The translations under genes and the position numbers were made by a program. A stretch of DNA of 5,044 bases from Thermoplasmata archaeon (GTDB lineage: Archaea > Thermoplasmatota > Thermoplasmata > UBA10834). Numbering within the stretch: position 1 is the stretch's first letter; each line of letters starts with the position of its first letter. Positions 1-4,465 of the stretch are shown here, one piece after another. The stretch is taken from NCBI GenBank assembly GCA_013331315.1, contig DUGQ01000083.1:1-5044 (forward strand). Direction: 5' to 3'. The notes beneath the pieces are model-generated. The model was not told where the DNA came from. It made no database searches and worked only from the letters and a program-made list of their open reading frames with translations.

Positions 1-1
1 C

Positions 2-373
2 GAGGGGCGCGTCACCTACCACGACCCCTGTCACCTGGGGAGGCTCGGGGGCGTGTTCGACGAGCCGAGGGAGATAGTCAAGGCCGTCGCCGACTTCGTC
101 GAGATGCCCAACTCGGGGTACGAGTCGAGATGCTGTGGCGCGGGGGCGGGGCTGCAGTCGGCGTTCCCGAAGCTGTCACGCGACCTCGCCCAGAAGAAGA
201 TAGACGAGGCGAAGGCGACGGGGGCTACGACGCTTGTGACGTGTTGCCCCTTCTGCGAGACGCAGCTCAGATCAGTCCCCGGGATAGAGGTGGTCGACCT
301 GATGGAACTCCTGCTGGAAGCTAGTGAGGAAGAACCTTCCGAGGAAACGAGGAAGAACAACAAGAAGGAGTGA
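2..373 (+). CDS. HdrD/GlcF-like iron-sulfur protein, C-terminal CCG domain (5' partial)
   Basis: The visible 123 residues are the last CCG (cysteine-rich) domain of an HdrB/HdrD/GlcF-type protein; the start lies before the window. Seen: YHDPCHLGR (Cys10 of the fragment), CCGAGAG (Cys44-Cys45) and CCPFC (Cys81, Cys82, Cys85). This is the Cys-X33-CCG-X35-CxxC arrangement that in HdrB and HdrD binds a non-cubane [4Fe-4S] cluster for thiol/disulfide or electron-transfer chemistry. The spacing after CCG is one or two residues longer than the usual 33-34. The domain is followed by a highly charged tail (about residues 106-123, Glu/Lys rich) that is probably disordered. Family knowledge: such proteins accept electrons from a flavin 2-hydroxyacid oxidase or pass them to a heterodisulfide or menaquinone. 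Which applies cannot be told without the upstream part. The gene ends with TGA, 8 bp before the stop of a convergent gene. Family placement is firm; the exact subunit is not. Confidence 0.88.
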   Translation, partial: EGRVTYHDPCHLGRLGGVFDEPREIVKAVADFVEMPNSGYESRCCGAGAGLQSAFPKLSRDLAQKKIDEAKATGATTLVTCCPFCETQLRSVPGIEVVDLMELLLEASEEEPSEETRKNNKKE

Positions 374-381
374 GGGTTTCC

Positions 382-630
382 TCAGGGACTCTGGACCCTC
401 TTCATCTCGCGCTCCCTCTGCCTGAGGGAGTCCCTCGCTATGGACCATATCACCAGGAAGGTGAAGGCCACGCCCAGGGACAGCGTGGATGACCAGAGAA
501 CCTTCGTTGGCATCGAGGCGTCCGTCACCGCTATGTACAGGTACATCAGCCCTATGCCGATGACGGCGAACACAGCGCTGAGTCTTATCGATATGCTGGT
601 TATCTCCGAGACGGTCCTGGTCTCAACCAT
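382..630 (-). CDS. Small two-helix membrane protein, unrecognised
   Basis: An 82-residue protein with no recognised family. Two hydrophobic segments are visible: about residues 15-36 (ISIRLSAVFAVIGIGLMYLY region) and 44-65 (VLWSSTLSLGVAFTFLVIW region). They are joined by a short polar loop and followed by a strongly basic tail (RDSLRQREREMKR), which suggests a hairpin with both ends in the cytoplasm by the positive-inside rule. The ATG start is supported by an AGGTGG ribosome-binding site 5 nt upstream and a TATA-like element a further ~25 bp up. It converges on the HdrD-like gene with an 8-bp gap and diverges from the membrane-protein gene starting at 806. The antisense frame at 440-652 is less convincing because it lacks such signals and is not protein-like. 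Role unknown. Confidence 0.7.
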   Translation of the reverse strand: MVETRTVSEITSISIRLSAVFAVIGIGLMYLYIAVTDASMPTKVLWSSTLSLGVAFTFLVIWSIARDSLRQREREMKRVQSP

Positions 631-635
631 TCAAG

Positions 636-672
636 CCACCTGGGATGAATAACCGGCCCCTGCCTACTTAAG
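636..672 (-). promoter_or_regulatory. Promoter and RBS of the small membrane protein gene
   Basis: Read on the minus strand, a TATA-like CTTAAGTA lies at 665-672. About 25 bp downstream is AGGTGG (636-641), a good match to the archaeal anti-Shine-Dalgarno, 5 nt from the ATG at 630. A transcription start near 642 would give a leader of about a dozen bases. The box is close to the consensus only in its A/T content, so this call rests mainly on spacing. Confidence 0.45.
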
Positions 673-764
673 GATTTAGTGGGATTTCCACATGCGTGAA
701 CTGGGCTTCCGCTCGTCCATAGGGTGCACGCCAACCCTCAGAAACGACGGCAGAAGAGCGGCTC

Positions 765-801
765 TATATACTTGCAGGTAGAATCCTACCCTGCAAGGTG
801 G
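765..801 (+). promoter_or_regulatory. TATA box and RBS of the four/five-helix membrane protein gene
   Basis: TATATA at 765-770 sits in a GC-rich surround. AAGGTGG at 795-801 is a strong ribosome-binding site. A start of transcription 25-27 bp from the TATA centre falls near 792-795, only about 12 bases before the CTG at 806 but more than 50 before the ATG at 848. The interval between box and RBS is filled by a palindrome described separately. Confidence 0.6.
771..797 (+). repeat. Imperfect palindrome overlapping the predicted transcription start (candidate operator)
   Basis: The left arm CTTGCAGGTAG (771-781) and right arm CTACCCTGCAAG (786-797) are reverse complements, apart from one extra C in the right arm, around a 4-nt spacer AATC. 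The element begins immediately after the TATA box and ends inside the RBS, so a bound dimeric repressor would block the promoter. Because the predicted transcript begins near its right end, it is better explained as a DNA operator than as an RNA hairpin. The regulator is unknown. Confidence 0.6.
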
Positions 802-805
802 TTCT

Positions 806-1654
806 CTGAGGGTCAACCTCATAGGGCTTGTTGGGTTCCTCCTGTCCATGACAGGAGCGATTGTCTTCTGGCTTGTGGCGATCATACTCTCGTTTTCGTT
901 CGGGTCCGGCGACACTGTCCTGCATCGGGACGTGAGTTCGATCCTCCGGACACTGGGCATCGTCTACCTCGCAGGAACTGCCATCGCGGCCTTCTCGCCG
1001 CTGGGATCCCTGGTCCAGATGCCGAGCCTGATCATCGGCCTGCCGCTTCTGTGGTATCTCGGGACGGACGGATATCAAGGAGGTATTCTGGATTCCGATG
1101 TGTTCAGGTACGGAGCCTACTCGGTCGCCTTCGTCGGCACGATGACTCTGTTTGTGGCCATCTTCGTTGGAGTCGAGAGGCCAGGGAACGGGCTGTCGAT
1201 GCCGCCCAGGTCCCGGGTGCTGTGGTGGCAAGCTCGGGAAGGATGGGGGGCTTCGAGACCTTTCCCGAGGTATGCGAGGATGGGCATCGTCTCAATGATC
1301 GTCGCGACCACGGTTGTCTTGGCCTCGTTCACGATTTATGCGAGGACCAGCGACGTGTCCGAGCTAGACGTCTCAGTGGTGGTGAACGGCGAGATGTACG
1401 GGTCGGTGAACTTCACCGTCTATCTCGATGGCGAGACGGTCCGCTCAGGAATGTTGATGTACGACAACGAGTCATGGGTGATGGACACGCACGTCCACCT
1501 GGAACTCCCGTCGGGATCGCACAAGCTGGAACTCGATGTATGGAATGACTCGCCGGCGCTGTCGGCCGGCACGATTGACTGCACCACCCGTGTCAGGACT
1601 CTGCCATACACGGAAGAAACGGCATATCTCCTCGTCGGGGCTGTGATTGTGTAG
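806..1654 (+). CDS. Multi-spanning membrane protein with C-terminal exported beta-rich domain; probable CTG start
   Basis: No family recognised. From CTG806 the product is 282 residues; from ATG848 it is 268. I chose CTG because the frame upstream of the ATG still encodes membrane helix (RVNLIGLVGFLLSM), an AAGGTGG RBS lies 4 nt before the CTG, no RBS precedes the ATG, and an in-frame stop at 779-781 limits how far the gene can extend. In ATG numbering, hydrophobic segments are about -11 to 18, 36-54, 58-72 (short), 88-110 and 145-165. A loop at 111-144 rich in Arg and Trp is probably cytoplasmic. Residues 166-268 alternate polar and hydrophobic residues (for example LDVSVVVNG, VNFTVYLDG, HVHLELPSG, HKLELDVWND), as in an Ig-like beta-sandwich, probably outside the cell. 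It ends 9 bp from the convergent alaX stop. Probably membrane anchored; function unknown. Confidence 0.75.
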   Translation: MRVNLIGLVGFLLSMTGAIVFWLVAIILSFSFGSGDTVLHRDVSSILRTLGIVYLAGTAIAAFSPLGSLVQMPSLIIGLPLLWYLGTDGYQGGILDSDVFRYGAYSVAFVGTMTLFVAIFVGVERPGNGLSMPPRSRVLWWQAREGWGASRPFPRYARMGIVSMIVATTVVLASFTIYARTSDVSELDVSVVVNGEMYGSVNFTVYLDGETVRSGMLMYDNESWVMDTHVHLELPSGSHKLELDVWNDSPALSAGTIDCTTRVRTLPYTEETAYLLVGAVIV

Positions 1655-1663
1655 CGGGCCCAC

Positions 1664-2380
1664 TCAGGCCTTGAGCTCGTAGGTGATCCGTTCCCTGTCC
1701 TTGCCCTTCCGCTCCCGCTTCGTGATCGTCAGGCTGCCTATCTCGCTAAGAGAGCGGACATGCGTTCCCGCGCACGGGCACACGTCGAAGTCCCCTATCG
1801 TCACGACTCTGAGCTCGCGGACGGACTTGGGAAGAAGATCTAGGTTTGCCCTCTGAGCGTCTATGTTCCTCTCGAGATCATCCCGCTTGGCGGTGGTTAT
1901 CTCCACGGGCGTCCCCCTGGCGAATATGTCGTTGCACATCCGCTGCACCTCGGCGATCATCTCGTCCGTGAAGGTGATGGGCGCGAAGTCTATCCTCGAG
2001 CGGTCGTGGTATATCTGGTTCCCCACTGTCCTCGCGCGGTAGAGGTCGTAGACGACACCTGATACGACATGCTGGGCGGTGTGCATGCGCATGTGCGCAT
2101 AGCGCCTGTCCCAGTCGAGCACGCCCTTGACCTCGTCGGGGACGATGTCCGGGCTCTGCGCCAGGTGGTGCTTGTGCCCCTCCTTCTTGGTGACCTCCCT
2201 CACCTGCGCCTCCCCGCCCTCCCAGCGGAGGAAGCCGACATCCGATGGCTGCCCCCCTCCGAGCGGGTAGAACGCCGTCCGATCGAGTATGACGTAGTCG
2301 AACCCGCGCTCGACGACCCTCGCGTCGAACTCCCTGATGTAGTTCGACTCGATGTCCCTCATGTAGAGCACTTCAGTCAT
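1664..2380 (-). CDS. alaX: AlaX-type alanyl-tRNA editing protein (mischarged tRNA-Ala deacylase)
   Basis: A free-standing homologue of the editing and C-terminal SAD regions of alanyl-tRNA synthetase. It hydrolyses tRNA-Ala mischarged with Ser (or Gly) in trans, in the cytoplasm. Numbered from the GTG at 2389, the N-terminal domain has the glycine-rich FYPLGGGQPSD motif (40-50). The catalytic domain has the zinc motif HTAQH (H103, H107), SRIDF (131-135) and CPCAGTH (C206, H210), so all four usual metal ligands (HxxxH and CxxxH) are present. At about 240 residues with the GGQ-type N-domain and no long C-terminal extension, it fits the medium class, AlaX-M. Start: ATG2380 opens MTEVLYMRD, which resembles family starts; GTG2389 adds three residues and sits 4 nt from a GAGG core, so either is possible. 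It follows the zinc-ribbon gene in the same direction after a gap of about 50 bp but has its own TATA-like element, so co-transcription is not required. Confidence 0.93.
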   Translation of the reverse strand: MTEVLYMRDIESNYIREFDARVVERGFDYVILDRTAFYPLGGGQPSDVGFLRWEGGEAQVREVTKKEGHKHHLAQSPDIVPDEVKGVLDWDRRYAHMRMHTAQHVVSGVVYDLYRARTVGNQIYHDRSRIDFAPITFTDEMIAEVQRMCNDIFARGTPVEITTAKRDDLERNIDAQRANLDLLPKSVRELRVVTIGDFDVCPCAGTHVRSLSEIGSLTITKRERKGKDRERITYELKA

Positions 2381-2403
2381 GGTTCCCACTGGTCCTCAGA
2401 GAA

Positions 2404-2431
2404 CGGGAAAAGAGGGAGAAGAGGAAATAGT
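2404..2431 (-). terminator. Pyrimidine-rich tract after the zinc-ribbon gene, possible terminator
   Basis: Directly after the TAA, the minus strand is almost purely pyrimidine with several short T runs (TTT, TTTT). Archaeal terminators are often T-rich tracts without a hairpin. The longest run here is only four T, so any termination is likely weak, and the tract also lies in the alaX promoter/leader. Confidence 0.3.
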
Positions 2432-2436
2432 TTATT
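2425..2436 (-). promoter_or_regulatory. TATA-like element for alaX overlapping the upstream stop codon
   Basis: On the minus strand AATAAACTATTT spans the TAA stop of the preceding zinc-ribbon gene (2432-2434). A start about 26 bp on, near 2405, gives a 16- to 25-nt leader to the candidate alaX starts. A GAGGA at 2393-2397 could serve as RBS. A/T-rich sequence is rare here, which makes the match meaningful, but it could equally be only the stop-codon context. Confidence 0.4.
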
Positions 2437-3082
2437 CCTTGGGCTTGCCGCAGTTAGGGCACGTGTGCATGAAGGTCGGGAACTGAACGTTGCAGTTCTT
2501 GCAGCGGAGCATCGGTGTCGCGTGTCCGTGGTACTGCGGGTGCTGAGCTGGGGGTGCCTGCTGGGGCGGAGCCTGCTGCACTGGCGCGGGTGGCGGGGCG
2601 TGCGGGTGCGCCGTCTGAGGCGTCTGCGCGGTGACCGCGCCCTGCTGGTATGGCATGTACCCGACCGGCGCGTGCGCGGTGATCGCGTCCCCTAGCTTCA
2701 CATACGTCAGTATCAGAAGTATCGACGGGAGCGCGAACGCCGCGAACCCGAAGAGTATCCAGACCATCGAATCGTTCTTCGCGTCGTGGAACCTGCCCTG
2801 GTCGATCGCGTCCAGCACGGTCTTCTTCATGAATATGGCAGACATGAAGCAGACCACCATGGCGATGAACCCGATCAGGCTGAGAAGCAGCATGCCAGGT
2901 CCTTGGCCGTCGTCAACGACCCAGACTACCATGGCGGCGATGGCTATGACGAACCATATCAGGACCCACAGCAGGAACATGATCGCCGCCCACCAGGCGA
3001 ACCTGCGTCCCTCCGCCACGTCGCGCGGAAGCCATGGGGGTGAAGATCCCGGTGCGAAAATAGTACCCATTGTGCTACTCAT
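2432..3082 (-). CDS. Three-helix membrane protein with Pro/Gln/Ala linker and C-terminal zinc ribbon
   Basis: A 216-residue protein; family not recognised beyond its architecture. Membrane segments are about residues 29-56 (very Trp/Ile/Val rich), 64-84 and 107-128. The stretch 85-106 (KKTVLDAIDQGRFHDAKND) looks like an amphipathic or cytoplasmic linker. Residues 140-187 are low-complexity Pro/Gln/Ala/His and should be a flexible tether. The C-terminus is a compact zinc ribbon, CKNC (C194, C197) and CPNC (C208, C211) followed by GKPKE. Membrane proteins ending in such ribbons are common in Thermoplasmatota and related archaea; a sensing or partner-binding role is inference. The ATG is well supported by GAGGAGG 8 nt upstream. 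The N-terminus is polar and Pro-rich, with no signal peptide. The gene has its own TATATA promoter with a palindrome next to it. Confidence 0.85.
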   Translation of the reverse strand: MSSTMGTIFAPGSSPPWLPRDVAEGRRFAWWAAIMFLLWVLIWFVIAIAAMVVWVVDDGQGPGMLLLSLIGFIAMVVCFMSAIFMKKTVLDAIDQGRFHDAKNDSMVWILFGFAAFALPSILLILTYVKLGDAITAHAPVGYMPYQQGAVTAQTPQTAHPHAPPPAPVQQAPPQQAPPAQHPQYHGHATPMLRCKNCNVQFPTFMHTCPNCGKPKE

Positions 3083-3090
3083 CTTGAATG

Positions 3091-3157
3091 CCTCCTCTAA
3101 ATCATCCCTTCTGCCGCAGACCTGCGGCTACATTAGAATCGTGATGGCCGTATATAG
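3091..3157 (-). promoter_or_regulatory. Promoter and RBS of the zinc-ribbon membrane protein gene
   Basis: On the minus strand CTATATA lies at 3151-3157 and the near-perfect RBS GAGGAGG at 3091-3097, 8 nt from ATG3082. Transcription would be expected to start near 3127, giving a leader of about 45 nt. The predicted start falls on the 16-bp palindrome at 3113-3128. The rest of the gap back to the dehydrogenase stop (3158-3226) shows no gene and no clear terminator. Confidence 0.6.
3113..3128 (-). repeat. 16-bp palindrome at the predicted transcription start (candidate operator)
   Basis: GCCGCAG (3113-3119) and CTGCGGC (3122-3128) are perfect reverse complements around a 2-nt centre. The position, just downstream of the TATA box and over the predicted start, is typical of archaeal repressor sites. 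If transcribed it could also form a GC-rich stem at the very 5' end of the leader, so DNA and RNA roles cannot be separated from sequence alone. Confidence 0.5.
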
Positions 3158-3226
3158 GTCTTTCCGAGAGGGTCGACATGGCCAGCGGAGGCGAATCAGG
3201 GCGGAGATGACCGCGTCGGAGCACGC

Positions 3227-4324
3227 TCAGGCGAGGTCGTCCGCTAGCCGCTCGACCTCGCGCATGGCCGCGAGGACGTCAGAAGGGGTGACCGGGAACG
3301 GCATGTTCGGCATCGTGTCCTTCGGGTCGCAGGCCTTCTCAGCCGCGACGGGCAGCTGGGCGACGTCCAACTTGCCCAGGTCGGCCAGGCGGACCGGTAG
3401 CCCTAGCTCGATGCACCAGCGCATGACGCGCTCGATCTCGCCCAAAGGCCTCTTCTCAAGGACCATCTGGACGATCGTGCCGTACGCGACAATCTCCCCG
3501 TGCTTCCTCTCAATCCCATCCAGGGCCGTGAGACCGTTGTGGATCGCGTGAGCGGCCGCGCAGCCCCCTCCTCCGAAGCCGAACCCGCTCATGAGCTTGA
3601 TGGCCTCGATGACCGCCTCGAGCGACTCGCTGACGATGCCGCGTTCGGCGTCCTTCTTCGCCTGAACGCCATTCGCCATCAAGACCTCGAAGCACTTCAG
3701 GTTGATCTCGAGAGCGGCGGATGAGGCCTGCTCCTCAGACTTCCGAGCCCTCATGGCCGCCGCGAACGCTGGCTTCTCATAGCCCGACGCCAGGGCGTCG
3801 CCCATGCCCTGGACGAGGAACTTGACAGGCGCGAGCCCCGCTATCTCAGCGTCGACCAGCACGAGCGCCGGCGCCCTCGAGAGGTAGTAGTCCTCCACGA
3901 ACCTGTGGTCCTCCGTGAAGATGACGGCATCGGCCATCTGGTCCGCGTTGGTCGCGCACTGCGTGGGAACGGTGATCACCGTGAGCCCGAGCTTGTCGCC
4001 GACGGCCTTGGCCGTGTCCGCCGCCTTGCCGCCGCCGCAGCCTATTATGACGTCGGCACCCAGCGACTCGGCCTTCCGCGTCACCTCGGCTATCTTGTCG
4101 TAGGTACATTCCGTAACGGTGTCGTCGTGACCGATCATGGGCGTCCCTGCCGCGAGCAGGGAGGCCTGCAGACGCGCCTTGACCTTCGAGAAGGCGGTCC
4201 TCCCCGAGACCACGAACGGGCGGGTGCCGAACTGTCTCGCATAGGTCCCGAGCTGACCTATGACACCTGCTCCCTGTACGTACCGGGCCGGCATGATCGC
4301 CTTCCTGAAACCTGCCTGAGCCAT
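3227..4324 (-). CDS. Glycerol-dehydrogenase-family (GldA-like) metal-dependent oxidoreductase with altered substrate motif
   Basis: A 365-residue member of the iron-containing/GldA dehydrogenase superfamily, full length for the family (about 360-370). The N-terminal half is an NAD(P)-binding domain with CGGGKAADTAKAV (96-108, the GGGK..DTAKA dinucleotide motif) and VPT (119-121). The C-terminal half is helical and carries the metal ligands expected for GldA: D176 in GMGDALAS, H259 in AAHAIHNGLT and H275 in KHGE. The usual STDAPTS stretch reads ATNADQM (125-130 region): the Asp that contacts glycerol is Asn126 and the following Pro is Asp128. The reaction is therefore NAD(P)-linked oxidation or reduction of a small hydroxy compound; glycerol/dihydroxyacetone is the family default, but a 2-hydroxyacid is a real alternative. 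It is not glycerol-1-phosphate dehydrogenase, since the SHDG-type motif of that family is absent. ATG4324 has GAGGGG 9 nt upstream. Cytosolic; transcribed divergently from the TPD gene. Confidence 0.88.
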   Translation of the reverse strand: MAQAGFRKAIMPARYVQGAGVIGQLGTYARQFGTRPFVVSGRTAFSKVKARLQASLLAAGTPMIGHDDTVTECTYDKIAEVTRKAESLGADVIIGCGGGKAADTAKAVGDKLGLTVITVPTQCATNADQMADAVIFTEDHRFVEDYYLSRAPALVLVDAEIAGLAPVKFLVQGMGDALASGYEKPAFAAAMRARKSEEQASSAALEINLKCFEVLMANGVQAKKDAERGIVSESLEAVIEAIKLMSGFGFGGGGCAAAHAIHNGLTALDGIERKHGEIVAYGTIVQMVLEKRPLGEIERVMRWCIELGLPVRLADLGKLDVAQLPVAAEKACDPKDTMPNMPFPVTPSDVLAAMREVERLADDLA

Positions 4325-4390
4325 GGAACCTAACCCCTCGAACGGGCTCGTATCAGGAGGACTCGATAGCGTCTTTCGATTTCAAGCTTC
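4325..4390 (-). promoter_or_regulatory. RBS and weak promoter region of the GldA-like gene
   Basis: GAGGGG on the minus strand (4334-4339) lies 9 nt before ATG4324. No good TATA box is present; the best A/T-rich candidate is CTTGAAATCG near 4379-4388, which would place the start near 4355. The RBS is the reliable part of this call. Confidence 0.35.
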
Positions 4391-4437
4391 CGCCAGCGTA
4401 GCCAGGTCCCTTGAGCCAGGCCCGGGGATGTGGCCAG

Positions 4438-4449
4438 CAAAGTAATAAG
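4438..4449 (+). promoter_or_regulatory. TATA-like element of the TPD/CDIN1-like gene, leaderless transcript likely
   Basis: CAAAGTAATAAG is the only A/T-rich stretch in this part of the gap. A start 25-26 bp from the centre of its CAAAGTAA portion coincides with the ATG at 4466. No Shine-Dalgarno-like sequence precedes that ATG, so a leaderless mRNA is the simplest reading. Confidence 0.45.
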
Positions 4450-4465
4450 TAGAGTCTGCGAGATA

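Noticed and set aside
692..781. Small 29-codon frame ahead of the membrane protein gene
   Set aside because: It ends within the palindrome, contains the TATA box of the downstream gene, and has no RBS. It would need a promoter that is not visible.
724..1548. Long plus-strand frame of 274 codons overlapping the membrane protein gene in another frame
   Set aside because: It has an Arg/Gly/His-rich composition with no domain or membrane pattern, and the overlapping frame encodes clear helices with a TATA box and RBS. It is a GC-driven shadow.
2080..2106. Repeated GCATGCGCAT/GTGCGCAT pattern inside alaX
   Set aside because: It is explained by codons for YAHMRMHTAQH, which includes the conserved zinc motif, so no separate repeat is needed.
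2069..2695. Plus-strand frame of 208 codons antisense to alaX and the zinc-ribbon gene
   Set aside because: It spans two real genes and their intergenic gap, is Arg/Val/Leu rich, and has no family motif. The opposite strand carries intact AlaX metal motifs.
2631..3551. Plus-strand frame of 306 codons antisense to the zinc-ribbon gene, its promoter and the dehydrogenase 3' end
   Set aside because: It has a Ser/Met/Arg-rich shadow composition and crosses a promoter and two well-supported genes. No RBS or motif supports it.
3227..4324. Identification as glycerol-1-phosphate dehydrogenase (archaeal lipid synthesis)
   Set aside because: The motifs AAHAIHNGLT and KHGE and the length are those of GldA, and the SHDG-type substrate motif of that enzyme is missing.
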